From Janthinobacterium sp. PAMC25594 (lineage in GTDB: Bacteria > Pseudomonadota > Gammaproteobacteria > Burkholderiales > Burkholderiaceae_D), in contig NZ_CP080377.1 in the NCBI RefSeq assembly GCF_019443505.1, positions 3,162,001-3,226,000 on the forward strand: a stretch of 64,000 nucleotides of DNA, read 5' to 3'. The translations under genes were made by a program, and so were the position numbers. Below, in pieces: positions 48,530-58,387 of this stretch. Each line of letters begins with the position of its first letter. Position 1 is the stretch's first letter. The notes beneath the pieces were generated by a model. That model was not told where the DNA came from, did no database searches, and was given only the letters and a program-made list of their open reading frames with translations.

Positions 48530-49873
48530 CTAACGCTGCTGCACCGCATCCTTCCAGTAGCGCAATAGCGGTTGCATGAACAGCCGGAGGAACGTGCGGC
48601 GATCAGTCTTGATATCGACATGCACCGACATACCGGGCTTGAGGACATACTCTGCTTCGGTCTTCAAACGCTGGCCGTTCGTGCTGGCACGAATGCGATA
48701 CATGGAGCCGGCCGCTTGTGCGGCGGCACGCTCGGCACCGACGTTGGCGGGCTGGCTGTCGGCATCCGGACTGACCCAATTTAGTACCCCGGAAATTTCG
48801 CCGTACTGCATATACGGATAGGCATCGACTTTGATCGCGACCGTTTGACCCACTTTCGCGAAACCGATATCGGCGTTGGCGAGATAGGCCTCAACCACAA
48901 GGGGCGCGTTTTCCGGTACCACCGAGACCAGGTTCTGCGCCGGCGTCACCACCCCGCCGAGCGTTGTGACGGACAAATTTTGCACGAACCCGTCTATCGG
49001 TGCGCGCAACACCTTGATGCGCAAACTGCGGCTGCTTTTTTCCAACTCCGCTTGTAGCGTGCCCAATTCGCGCTGCTTGTCGTACAGTTCAGTCATCAAC
49101 TGACTTTGCTGTTCGCCTAACAGTTGGCGGCGTTTTTGGGTCAGGTTTTTCAGATCGGTGGCGGTCGAGCGCAGCTTGGCCTGCTGCGTCAACAGCTCGC
49201 GCTCCTTCGCCAGCAAGGCATCTTTGGTGGCCATGTAGGTGACCATGGGAATGGCCAGCCCGACATACGGCCGAAATCGTTCTTCTTGCTCGTGAGCATC
49301 GGCCAATGATTCATTCAACTTCACGATCAGTCCGCGCACCATGGCCTCGGTATTCTGGGCATTCTCCACGTCGGCATCAAGCTGGCTGATACGCGCGGCG
49401 TGGGTGCTCTGCCTGGCCAAGCGTAGTTGTTCCTGTAAAGCGACCAGCGCGGCGTTGCCCAGCACCACCGGATAACGCGGCTCCGTCTTGCCGATCTCGG
49501 CACTGATGCGAGCGATTTCCAATACAAGCAAGCCGGTGCGTGCAGTCAGCGATGCCACATCCGCTGAACTGACGGAAGGATCAAGCTCGATCAACACGTC
49601 CCCTTGCTTGACGTGTGCGCCTTCTCGAACATGGATCGCTGTGATAATGGCATTCTCCGGCGACTGCAGCATCTTGATTTGGCCTTCGGGAATGATCTTG
49701 CCCTGCGCGGTAGACACCACATCAGTCTCGCCCCAACAGCACCAAGCGATTGCTGCGGCGGTCAGGCAGAGTACGGCGCCCTGTAGCCAGTCGTGCGAAC
49801 GCGGCAGTTCAGCGTCGGCAATGTCAGCGACGTCCACACGCTGTGCAGGCTGCGACTTAGCGGGGTCAGCCAT
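48530..49873 (-). CDS. Type I secretion membrane-fusion protein (HlyD family)
   Basis: 447 residues. Cytoplasmic N-terminus, one membrane helix (about 30-50), lipoyl half (IPEGQIKMLQSPENAIITAIHVREGAHVKQGDVLIELD), a long coiled-coil hairpin, second lipoyl half with LRAPIDGFVQNL, and beta-barrel end. Bridges the ABC transporter to an outer-membrane TolC. ATG 49873 has AGGAGGT upstream and overlaps the ABC gene by 8 bp. Confidence 0.9.
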   Translation of the reverse strand: MADPAKSQPAQRVDVADIADAELPRSHDWLQGAVLCLTAAAIAWCCWGETDVVSTAQGKIIPEGQIKMLQSPENAIITAIHVREGAHVKQGDVLIELDPSVSSADVASLTARTGLLVLEIARISAEIGKTEPRYPVVLGNAALVALQEQLRLARQSTHAARISQLDADVENAQNTEAMVRGLIVKLNESLADAHEQEERFRPYVGLAIPMVTYMATKDALLAKERELLTQQAKLRSTATDLKNLTQKRRQLLGEQQSQLMTELYDKQRELGTLQAELEKSSRSLRIKVLRAPIDGFVQNLSVTTLGGVVTPAQNLVSVVPENAPLVVEAYLANADIGFAKVGQTVAIKVDAYPYMQYGEISGVLNWVSPDADSQPANVGAERAAAQAAGSMYRIRASTNGQRLKTEAEYVLKPGMSVHVDIKTDRRTFLRLFMQPLLRYWKDAVQQR

Positions 49874-52025
49874 ATTGCACCTCCTCGCTGCCATTCGCTT
49901 CGGCCCGCACCGGGCCTTGTTCCAGCATGTGGCGATATGCATCACAGCTGGCCATCAACGCCGCGTGGCTGCCACTGGCCACCAACGCGCCTTGATCCAG
50001 CACATGGATCGTGTCGCAGTGCTCGACTGAACGAATTCTATGCGTGATGACAATGATTTTTCTTCCTTTAAATATCTGGAATAGATTGCGATAGATCAAT
50101 TTCTCGCTTGGGAAATCTAACGCGCTGGTGGCTTCGTCCAGGATAAGGACATCCGGCTGGTCCAGAATAGCGCGCGCGATGGCAATGCGCTGACGCTGGC
50201 CGCCCGAAACCGCCACACCGTTTTCACCTAGGACGGTACGATAGCCATGCTGCAGATTGTCAATGAACTCGTGCGCCCCGACACACTGCGCAGCGGCCAC
50301 GATCTCCTCCATGCTGGCCCATGGCGCTCGGATAGCGATATTTTCGGCGACAGACATGGTGAAGAGTTGCGTATCCTGCACGACAAGGCTGACCCGTTTG
50401 CGCAACAGCACCGGATCAATACCGCGCAAGTCGCTTGCTCCATATTGAATCGAGCCAATGCTTTGCTGTTGCAGCTTGAGCAGTAACTTGAGCAATGTGC
50501 TTTTGCCGGAGCCGCTGCTGCCGACCAAGGCGCTGAACTTCCCTGCGCCGAACGTCAGGGTGAGGTTGCGCAAAGCCTGAGTACGCTGATCACCGTAGCG
50601 AAACGATACGTTCTTCAGCACAATGTCACCCTGCGGTAGGGTGTCGCCGACATGGGTCGATACGTCCGATTCTGTGGCTGCGTTCATGATCTCGCCAAGT
50701 CGCCCGAGGGCGAACTCCACCTTTTTCACTTCATGCCACAAATGCGTCAACCGCAGCATCGGATGCAGCACGCGCATCGACAACATCTGATACGCAATCA
50801 GTTGGCCAGCACTCATCTGCCCTTGTATCACCAATTCCGCGCCAAGCCATAAAATCGCCAGTGTCGACAGGCGCTGGATCGATGCGTTGATGGCCTGCAA
50901 CGATCCCTGCGTTCCGGAGGTTTCCTTCGTAGCAAGAACCAATCGCGCAAACGCTGCTTCCCAGCGACCCCGGATGATATTTTCCGCACCCAGTGCTTTC
51001 ACGGTTTCGATGGTCGAAATGCCTTCGATCAATCGGGTTTGTGCTTCCGTCGTCGCGAAAGAAAATTCCTTGGCATTGCGTAACTCCCAAGGCTTGGCGA
51101 TGATCGCTACCGTAGCCATGAGCAGGCCCGTAACTATGGTAATCAGCGTCAGTCTGCCACTGTAGCTGTACATCAAAGGGAGAAAAATCACAATAAATGA
51201 AATATCAACGATACTTGTTGCTGATGGACCAGTAATAAAGCTGCGTACTGTATCCAGTTCGCGAAAAATGCCGATCACCTGGCCGCTGGAACGATGCTGG
51301 AAATAACCCAGTGGTAGTCGCATCAAATGTCGTTTAATGTGGGTTCCAAGTGCAATATCGATTTTGCTGGCAATATGCGCCTGTTGACGGGAGCGAAGAA
51401 TTGTCAGCACCAGTTCAAAGGCGATGACGATGAACATACCCAAACCGAGTACATACAGCATGGAAGGGTTGTTGCGTACCAATACCTTGTCGATAATGAT
51501 CTGACTGAATAAAGGAGTTGCCGTGGCAAACAGCTGCAGCACCAATGAAGCCAGAGCAATCTTCCAAAGCAGCGCCTTAAATTTGAGCATACGCCTACCC
51601 AACCAGCCCATTCCAAACCGCCGATGCTCCTCCTGCGTGCTGCCCGTCTCTACCACTTCAATTATTTTCCCATCGCAAGCGTCACGCAGTTGGGAAGTGG
51701 TAGCAATACCCCTCTCGGCTGGGAAAAGCGGATTGACAGTGACATATCCAGCATCATTTTTTTCCATCACCAGTATGAATACTCCATCAACGTTTTGGTA
51801 CGCGAATGGATAGGTGAATAATGACGCCTTTGCGCGCCCCATTTTTGTGACTCTTGCTTTCAATTGGAACTTTTTTGCCAACTCATGAAATAGTTCGATG
51901 GGATTTTTATCCTCATCAATCATGCCCATGGAAATTAATTTCTGGCTATTGACATCTATTTTATGTTTATTGGCAAAAAGACAAAAACTAATGACTGCGC
52001 TAAGCTGGCGAGATGAAATTGCCAT
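49866..52025 (-). CDS. Type I secretion ABC transporter (HlyB-like)
   Basis: 719 residues. N-terminal C39-like domain (1-140) that lacks the catalytic Cys of peptidase forms, so it probably binds rather than cuts the substrate; a six-helix membrane domain (about 160-450); and the ATPase with Walker A GSSGSGKST, signature VSGGQRQR, Walker B VLILDEATSALD and ITHR. First gene of the operon; the outer-membrane partner must come from the host. Confidence 0.93.
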   Translation of the reverse strand: MAISSRQLSAVISFCLFANKHKIDVNSQKLISMGMIDEDKNPIELFHELAKKFQLKARVTKMGRAKASLFTYPFAYQNVDGVFILVMEKNDAGYVTVNPLFPAERGIATTSQLRDACDGKIIEVVETGSTQEEHRRFGMGWLGRRMLKFKALLWKIALASLVLQLFATATPLFSQIIIDKVLVRNNPSMLYVLGLGMFIVIAFELVLTILRSRQQAHIASKIDIALGTHIKRHLMRLPLGYFQHRSSGQVIGIFRELDTVRSFITGPSATSIVDISFIVIFLPLMYSYSGRLTLITIVTGLLMATVAIIAKPWELRNAKEFSFATTEAQTRLIEGISTIETVKALGAENIIRGRWEAAFARLVLATKETSGTQGSLQAINASIQRLSTLAILWLGAELVIQGQMSAGQLIAYQMLSMRVLHPMLRLTHLWHEVKKVEFALGRLGEIMNAATESDVSTHVGDTLPQGDIVLKNVSFRYGDQRTQALRNLTLTFGAGKFSALVGSSGSGKSTLLKLLLKLQQQSIGSIQYGASDLRGIDPVLLRKRVSLVVQDTQLFTMSVAENIAIRAPWASMEEIVAAAQCVGAHEFIDNLQHGYRTVLGENGVAVSGGQRQRIAIARAILDQPDVLILDEATSALDFPSEKLIYRNLFQIFKGRKIIVITHRIRSVEHCDTIHVLDQGALVASGSHAALMASCDAYRHMLEQGPVRAEANGSEEVQYG

Positions 52026-52114
52026 TAAGTAAAATTCCCAAAGAAAAACGGAGGAAAATATTGAAGCTGGAGGCTTTTGTTACCGTACAGAGGACGTGAA
52101 TTGTCCATAAAATT

Positions 52115-52133
52115 AATACGAATCGTTCTTATT
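52115..52133. promoter_or_regulatory. Fur-box-like sequence before the secretion operon
   Basis: AATACGAATCGTTCTTATT resembles proteobacterial Fur sites of the form AATnnGAATCATTCTTATT. About 90 bp upstream of the ABC gene start. Iron control is inferred. Confidence 0.4.
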
Positions 52134-52639
52134 TATACTACCATTCACACTGTAGCATATTATTGTTAAATTAAAAATAGTATTTTTGTGAATTGTCTGT
52201 CATTTTCAGAAGATGACTGGGCCATTCTTATGAAAATGACACGCTTTCTGGCCGGGCGCTGAAGTGCAACAAACATTCGTTTCTTGGACAGCACGGTAGA
52301 GCGCCTCAATTGAGGGACGACCGAGGAAGTCGAAACCCTTGCGTAGCCGAATCCGACCGGGTTGCAGCTCATCATCGAGCACCAGTGCAGGGCCTGCAGA
52401 GCGACTCGGCTACCCAAGTCGGCCTGCTGGAGCAGGCCAACCTCCGAGCATTTACCTACATCGACGCAATCCAGATGGCGACCGGGTATTGCGTACAACG
52501 GTCCGATCTGATCGGCTACCAACGCATCCTTAGAGTTTGGCGCAAGACCTAGTTGGCAGCGAGAGTCAAGCGGGTCATCGACCACTGGTTGGGATTAGTG
52601 GCCGAAATCGAGGCCGATACAAAGGCGGAGCTGAACATC

Positions 52640-52820
52640 CTGGTCAGTTGCAGATAATGCTGGTTCGCGGCGATGGAATGCACGTCGGCGCGGATAAATG
52701 CTGGTTCATTTTCAGCTAATGCTGGTTTGAAGGAAGGGGCTTCAGTTGCAGTTATTCCTGGCCGAGAATCGGCTAAAATGCTGGTCGGGCCCGTTTCAAA
52801 TGCAGGTCACTACATACATG
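52640..52820 (-). repeat. Cassette repeat, copy C
   Basis: Diverged copy of the repeat at 45475-45660 in the same orientation; internal words AGTTGCAGATAATGCTGG, TTTTCAGCTAATGCTGG and CGGCTAAAATGCTGG. Together B and C bracket the secretion operon. Confidence 0.65.
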
Positions 52821-53044
52821 AGGGTCGGCCGGGATTCGTGTAAAAATTCCCAAAAGCCGACCTAACAACATGATTTATTGGAGGATTCTGGTTCTATAGT
52901 TCATCGGAGGAACGATTCTTTCCAGGTCGTACATGGGGCGTACTTTCTTCCAGCTCAACTGGTGAAGCCTACAGATCAGGCACGCCGTCGCCGGCTTTCG
53001 AACAGGATCCATCCTGAAGAAACGCACCGTCACCTGAGAGCAAA

Positions 53045-54487
53045 CTATTGCGTCTTCGCAGATGTGGCACTGGGATTAAAATTCCAACGAGGTACCCAGT
53101 ATTTTTTCTCATCAACAGTAACGTAAAAATTGCCGTCAGTTTGCACAGAAATCTTGCTGTCTTCGAGCCGCTTGCCGAGCCTGCGCGGTAACCCATAAAA
53201 ATAGGCTAGCGCAACCGATAGCCATTGGCCCTGAAAAAGAGGGGAGGTGTTGGCTGCGCTGATCAAAGCGACCAGATCCGCTTCAAGTTTTCTTTTCTGG
53301 TTGGCATGAGCTTGGCTTTTCTTGTGCTCAATGTTCACGCCAGCGCCATAATTGCTATTGATAAATCCAACGAATCCAGTAATTCCAGCCTGTTGGCCAG
53401 GTACCCTCGCCAGATACCGATTCAATGACAATTGCCCTGGGACGGAAACGCCGTCCGCCTCGCATTCACCCAACAGCGCGGCCGCCGGCTGTAGAGACAA
53501 GCGGGCGCTTCTGACCGTAATCTTACCATCAGCCATCCGGCCAAGCAGCTCATCTCTATATGCTAATAGGATTTTCGCTGGCATTGTCTCCGGTCGCAAT
53601 TGTGAGGTAATGGCCTTGATGCGGCGATGCTCGGATGCCTGCTCACGCAGGTTGGCGTCCACGACCACTCGCGACGTTTCAGCCAACCAGCACATCGGCA
53701 AGCGAACCCGCCGCAGGCCTTCGGCGTTGAAATGATCCAAAAGTTTCTTGTAGCTCGGTATTGCACCCCACTTTTTGTCAATTTCGTAGAAGAATAGAAA
53801 ATACCGATGGATTGACTGCGCAGCTATTTGCTTCGGCACTTCGTTGATGAGCCAGAGGCAGAACTCCTTAAAAAGAGCCGTTATTTGCGGTGTCGACAAA
53901 CCAGCTTCGTCAAGATTGGCCCGGCTAAAGAACGTGTCTGTCCAATAGCAAGCCGCACAGCGTTTGCCGCGTCCGGCAGGCATCTTGCAACCGCATAATG
54001 GACAGGAAATAGGACCACTATCGCTACAAGCCTTGCACATTGGAATTCTGTTGATATAACTTGCAACGATACGATGGCGCCTGCAACTTCGGCACGTGGC
54101 GTACACACTGCTTGCTGCTGATAAAATATCACTTGGTACGTTGGCTAGCGTGGTGTCGATCGGTGGTTTAATGACAACGGTACGCCGGGGTCGAAAATAC
54201 ACGGAACAACTCCTGCAGACGGGCCCGTAGAGTGTGACTTTTCCAATGACGTAGTCGATTTTTCCGCACCTGGCGCAGGGCACGTCATTTTCGCATGTCG
54301 TGCAGACAGCACTCAGGTCGGCCTTGGGCAAGCGTGCGAACTGCTCGCACGCAGGGCATTGTCGGCGTTCGAACACCTTGGGATAACACGACGAGCAGAT
54401 ACGCACTCCGTGATATACCCGGTGCGCTTTAAGCATGTTGTGCCCACATTGATCGCAGCACTGCGCCACAGGCAAAGAGGCCTTCAT
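53045..54487 (-). CDS. Zinc-ribbon protein of the Tn7-like tns operon
   Basis: 480 residues. N-terminal third carries many Cys pairs (CCDQCGHNM, CSSCYPKVF, CPACEQF, CTTCENDVPCARCG, CRSC, CRSCRRHR, CKACSDSGPISCPLCGC, CAAC), i.e. several zinc ribbons; the rest is helical and weakly like a tyrosine-recombinase core-binding region. No catalytic motif seen. Start overlaps the tniQ stop (ATGA), so it is the fifth gene of the tns operon and probably a targeting or assembly factor, perhaps the gene called tniE in related elements. Confidence 0.65.
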   Translation of the reverse strand: MKASLPVAQCCDQCGHNMLKAHRVYHGVRICSSCYPKVFERRQCPACEQFARLPKADLSAVCTTCENDVPCARCGKIDYVIGKVTLYGPVCRSCSVYFRPRRTVVIKPPIDTTLANVPSDILSAASSVYATCRSCRRHRIVASYINRIPMCKACSDSGPISCPLCGCKMPAGRGKRCAACYWTDTFFSRANLDEAGLSTPQITALFKEFCLWLINEVPKQIAAQSIHRYFLFFYEIDKKWGAIPSYKKLLDHFNAEGLRRVRLPMCWLAETSRVVVDANLREQASEHRRIKAITSQLRPETMPAKILLAYRDELLGRMADGKITVRSARLSLQPAAALLGECEADGVSVPGQLSLNRYLARVPGQQAGITGFVGFINSNYGAGVNIEHKKSQAHANQKRKLEADLVALISAANTSPLFQGQWLSVALAYFYGLPRRLGKRLEDSKISVQTDGNFYVTVDEKKYWVPRWNFNPSATSAKTQ

Positions 54488-55611
54488 GAAATCCTCCGCA
54501 TTTTACGTTGGAGACGCGCCCATATGCGTGTAACCGTCTGGCGTGGCAAAGGGGCAATCTCTGCGGTTTTGCTGTTTGATTTTCGACTGCGGGATTGTTT
54601 TGGCAGAGCGTCAACGATATCGCGAATGTGCACAGGTAGATTTGACAGACATTGCCTCAATGTGGCCGAACTCAGTGACAAGGCTTGCGCCGTTTCCAGC
54701 AAGCGCTTCGGGCCAGCTGCCAGTAGTTTTCCAGTGCCCGCCAAAAACACCGCGCGCTCCCCAACCGGCAGCAATTCAAAACCCAACCCGGTGAGCGAAG
54801 GACGCATTCCAGGTATATCAGCGCCCAGCATCACCAAGCAGCTGGCTAAGTTACTCGACGAGTTACGTATAGCGACACGCAGCAACATAAGGAAATATCT
54901 GCTGAGCAGAAACCATTCGGTAGTGGCTAATGTGAATTCACCGTATTTTCCATATCCACAGCTAACGACATCGTCAGCGGTAATTTGGAACGCCATTGCT
55001 CCGGCGTCAGCGGCCATCGCGTGGCATGCGCGCAGGTCATAACCACATGATGAGCAGACGTTCAAAAGGCCCGTCGGCGGCGACAGGCGGTGTGGCTCGA
55101 CGGGGGCCGCACAGTGACAACAACGATCAAGCAACGCCGCGCTGTGGACGTGGCAACAGTTATGCCATGCAAGGCGCCATTGAAGACGATAGAAAGGAGA
55201 TTTATCGGTGCCAAAACACTGCGGGCAGTATTGGAGGCCTCCATGACGCTGACGGTTACGCGAGCCCAAGGCCAAAATCCACGGAACGACCGCTACGTCG
55301 CCGGGTACCGCCGTTCCGATCGCCATTGCAATTGTTCGCAGTGATGCCGCGTCCAGCGCGGACATATCAATGCCAGACATGCGCTCCAAGATGCGTAATC
55401 GCTCAGTAGCGACGCCTCTATCAAGATCAAGCGTCCACACTCGCCACTTCGGCCAGAGTTCTCCAGTGAGCGCGAGTGGATCACAGCCTTGCGACAAGGC
55501 CACCCGAACAAGCCAAGTCGAGAGGAGTTCGTCTGCCTCCAGTGGTACCGGCACCGGCCAGCGAGACGCTATCCGACCAGTTCCCGGATGCCACGTGTGG
55601 GACGCAACCAT
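54484..55611 (-). CDS. tniQ: TniQ/TnsD-family target-site protein
   Basis: 375 residues. TniQ domain: WPVPVPLEADELLSTWLVRVA at the N-terminus, then zinc-binding YCPQCF...WHNCCHVHSAALLDRCCHC and CSSCGYDLR. TniQ/TnsD proteins recognise the attachment site and recruit TnsC; this one is the best candidate to have picked comM. Overlaps tnsC by 43 bp. Confidence 0.88.
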   Translation of the reverse strand: MVASHTWHPGTGRIASRWPVPVPLEADELLSTWLVRVALSQGCDPLALTGELWPKWRVWTLDLDRGVATERLRILERMSGIDMSALDAASLRTIAMAIGTAVPGDVAVVPWILALGSRNRQRHGGLQYCPQCFGTDKSPFYRLQWRLAWHNCCHVHSAALLDRCCHCAAPVEPHRLSPPTGLLNVCSSCGYDLRACHAMAADAGAMAFQITADDVVSCGYGKYGEFTLATTEWFLLSRYFLMLLRVAIRNSSSNLASCLVMLGADIPGMRPSLTGLGFELLPVGERAVFLAGTGKLLAAGPKRLLETAQALSLSSATLRQCLSNLPVHIRDIVDALPKQSRSRKSNSKTAEIAPLPRQTVTRIWARLQRKMRRIS

Positions 55612-56459
55612 GCTTTACTCTCCACGATAGTCTTATCAATCTGTTCCTTGCCGGACTTGATCGCTTCGACAGCGCACTCAATCAATAGGCGATGCAGATT
55701 ACCTGTGTTACCTTCGGAGATCGTGTAGAGCCGCTGAGCAAGCTCCGGCGCATGCAGATTCGATCCTAACTTGAGTGGCAATACCTTTTCGAATCCAGCC
55801 AGCAGACGTTGAAAGTCGACATTGAGTTCCCAGGCTGGCAGCGTCATGACGTCGAAACGACTGGCATGCTGTGGGTCTGTATGCAAAACACGCACTGCCT
55901 CCCGTGTACCGACACCGACGATCGGGATCGCCAGCTCATTACACAGCAGTTTGATGGCATTCATGACCTCACGCTGCTTTACCGGCGAACCCGTGAGCAG
56001 GGAGTGGAATTCATCAATGATAAGCATGCGGACGTGGCAAGCCCTGAACAGATGGATAGTTTGATATCTGAGTTTTGATGTCGGGTCGGTTGCCCGATAG
56101 GGCGCAAAAAATTCTTCCAGGATCGAGATGTACAAGCCTTTCTCATCCGCACTTGGCGGCGCCTCCGCGACAATGACCGGTTTGACTGGTTCAGATTCGT
56201 CATTGACATAAGGTTGCCCACACAGATGACGAAAACGCGCGACGATAGTCGTCTTGCCGTTGTTGGAGTCACCGACGATAAGCAGATTGGGCATCCGTGG
56301 ACGCATGGGTTTGAGAATCAAGCCCTGGAGCGTATCAAGGATGTTTTGCGCGACCTTGTACCCAATCCAGCGGGGGTGATCCAGAAACTCAATTCGCTCT
56401 GCGGCACTCAACGCCATAATATGTCGGAAGTCTTCGTGAATGTGTTCGTAAGTACTCAT
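55569..56459 (-). CDS. tnsC: TnsC/TniB-family AAA+ transposition regulator
   Basis: 296 residues. Walker A GDSNNGKTT, Walker B MLIIDEFHSLL, sensor region VGVGTREAVRVL. ATPase linking target selection to the transposase. The short length fits TniB more than Tn7 TnsC. Shares ATGA with tnsB. Confidence 0.92.
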   Translation of the reverse strand: MSTYEHIHEDFRHIMALSAAERIEFLDHPRWIGYKVAQNILDTLQGLILKPMRPRMPNLLIVGDSNNGKTTIVARFRHLCGQPYVNDESEPVKPVIVAEAPPSADEKGLYISILEEFFAPYRATDPTSKLRYQTIHLFRACHVRMLIIDEFHSLLTGSPVKQREVMNAIKLLCNELAIPIVGVGTREAVRVLHTDPQHASRFDVMTLPAWELNVDFQRLLAGFEKVLPLKLGSNLHAPELAQRLYTISEGNTGNLHRLLIECAVEAIKSGKEQIDKTIVESKAWLRPTRGIRELVG

Positions 56460-58387
56460 GCAATATCCCCAAAGTCGTTAATTTCACCGTCAAGCAGGCC
56501 ATCTTGTAACGCCATCGCGGATTGAACTTGGACTGGCAACTTCGGCGCTGGCAAGGGCTGTGCAGGCGACACATTCTTGGCGTGCTCTTTCCGGCGTTGC
56601 GCCTGCCGGCGAGCTGCTTTAGTCTTCTCCGCCGCTTCATCGACTCGGCTGCGTAGCTCGGTGATCGCATGGAGGATCTGATGCTCGTTCACGCTGGCCA
56701 CGCCATCACGTTTCAATTTATCCTTGGCCTGCTGATACTCCCAAATGCTCATCGCTGGCAAAGTCAGGTCCGCCAGCGGTATCTTGAAATAATGCTCAAG
56801 CTTGGGATCAAAAAACCAGATCGTGCTGATGTCACGCGGGTCGCGTCGAAAAATCAGATCTTTCTTTTTCTTCGTGTTCTCATCCTGGGCGTTAATCCAC
56901 GGCCGCAATGCTTCGGCGTAGTAGCTCAGTCCATCGATAGTGACACCAAAGGTTTGCACAGTGCGGCGGAAAAATGGCAAAAAATCGAGCAGGATTGTGA
57001 GCCTGTCGGCGGGCCGGGGTGGCACACCAATACCCTGAACCTCAGCGTTACCAAATATTCCGATTTCCCATTTGCGCATTGGCGACAGGCCGATCGCGGA
57101 GTGCAGGCGTCGATGATAGAGCTTGGTTATAAGGGTAACTAGCCACTCCTCGAATTCCGACTTCGTGAGCGTTGCGTGCTTCTCGGAGTCATAACCGTCC
57201 CGTTCCTTCACTGAAGAAAAGGTGGTACCAGGCAGATCGTGGATCTCGCGCAGTAGCGTGCCAAGCATACGTTCGATATGGCCGCCGTATCGCGGTTGTT
57301 TGACTGGCCGAAACTCCAAACTGATGCCGTACATCAGGCACGACTGTTGAAAGTTATTGGAGCGAAAATCTGCGCCGTTATCAACGTAAATTGTCCTTGG
57401 AACACCCCAAACAGGCCATTCTGCATCCACCTTGTGAAGCAACATCCAATCGTCTTTAGGCAACATGGAATGCGCAACGCACATGGCGACCGAGGTCTCC
57501 GATGGTGGATCGAATGACAGGTAATATCCTGTCACCACACGCGTGTGCACGTCCATTGCCAGCGTGATCCAAGGACGGCCAATCGGCTTTCGGTACACAT
57601 CATCAACCAGGATGATATCGGCTGGCGTGTGATCAATTTGCATGACGGCGAGCGGGAAAGTGGCGTTGGGAAAGCTGCCTGCGGCGGGAAGAAATTTGTT
57701 CTTGGCTTTTTCCTTGTGGCCACGGCCGCGCAGTTGTTCCTTCTCAGCAATACGAGAAATCCTCGCGCGAATTGCTGTGGGACTAGGCGGAGTAATCCCC
57801 TTGGCTTGGCAAGCACGTAAGACCTCGGTGATCGCCTTTTGAGCGGTGGGTCGTTGTAGCGTTAAGTAGAAGTCACGAATCACCTGCTCAATCAATGCCT
57901 CAGCATCTTGATCAATTCGACCATTTCCCTGTTTCCAGCCACGCTTTTGCGGAATGAGCGCCGTTACAACCCCGTACGCTTTATAACGCTGAAGCCAGCG
58001 ATACAACGTCGCAGGGTTGATCTTCAGTTCGCTCGCCCGCGCCTCGACATTCTCGCGACCAAGGCGACCTGCGTCGACGAGTGGTTTGATTGCTGCAAGG
58101 CGCTCCTGAGCGATACGCCAATCTTCATCGGCGATATCTCCCAAATCCTGACTGGCATTCTGAGTGACAGTTGGCGAACGCTCAATCGAGCGCAGATCAC
58201 CAATTCGCAAAGATGCGCTTTGGCCCGTATCGACATTCACGCCGATGAGTGACTCAAAATCGAGCACTTGAACAATACGGAAGATAGTCTCACCGCGCTG
58301 GACGAGTCCGCCTACGTTCACATTAACGCGCTCGCGGATGGGCTCGAAAGCATCATTGGATATTACATATTCGGTCTCAGTAGACAT
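56456..58387 (-). CDS. tnsB: TnsB/TniA-family DDE transposase
   Basis: 643 residues from ATG 58387 (MSTETEYVISND). N-terminal helix-turn-helix (INPATLYRWLQRYKAYG), DDE core with MQIDHTPADI, YVDNGADFRSNN and GGHIERMLGT, then a beta-barrel and a basic C-terminal tail. Binds the end repeats and joins 3' ends to the target. Overlaps tnsA by 11 bp. Confidence 0.94.
   Translation of the reverse strand: MSTETEYVISNDAFEPIRERVNVNVGGLVQRGETIFRIVQVLDFESLIGVNVDTGQSASLRIGDLRSIERSPTVTQNASQDLGDIADEDWRIAQERLAAIKPLVDAGRLGRENVEARASELKINPATLYRWLQRYKAYGVVTALIPQKRGWKQGNGRIDQDAEALIEQVIRDFYLTLQRPTAQKAITEVLRACQAKGITPPSPTAIRARISRIAEKEQLRGRGHKEKAKNKFLPAAGSFPNATFPLAVMQIDHTPADIILVDDVYRKPIGRPWITLAMDVHTRVVTGYYLSFDPPSETSVAMCVAHSMLPKDDWMLLHKVDAEWPVWGVPRTIYVDNGADFRSNNFQQSCLMYGISLEFRPVKQPRYGGHIERMLGTLLREIHDLPGTTFSSVKERDGYDSEKHATLTKSEFEEWLVTLITKLYHRRLHSAIGLSPMRKWEIGIFGNAEVQGIGVPPRPADRLTILLDFLPFFRRTVQTFGVTIDGLSYYAEALRPWINAQDENTKKKKDLIFRRDPRDISTIWFFDPKLEHYFKIPLADLTLPAMSIWEYQQAKDKLKRDGVASVNEHQILHAITELRSRVDEAAEKTKAARRQAQRRKEHAKNVSPAQPLPAPKLPVQVQSAMALQDGLLDGEINDFGDIA

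Larger units (their letters stand above)
52026..53044. other. Gap upstream of the secretion operon
   Basis: About 1 kb. Holds the operon promoter region, a possible Fur box, decayed coding sequence around 52310-52640 (frames such as ANLRAFTYIDAIQMATGYCV broken by stops), and repeat copy C. No intact gene recognised. Confidence 0.5.

Noticed and set aside
52166..52585. Minus-strand frame containing GYARVST, like a resolvase start
   Set aside because: Nothing after the motif resembles a resolvase, there is no credible start, and the region appears to be decayed sequence; the motif is probably chance.
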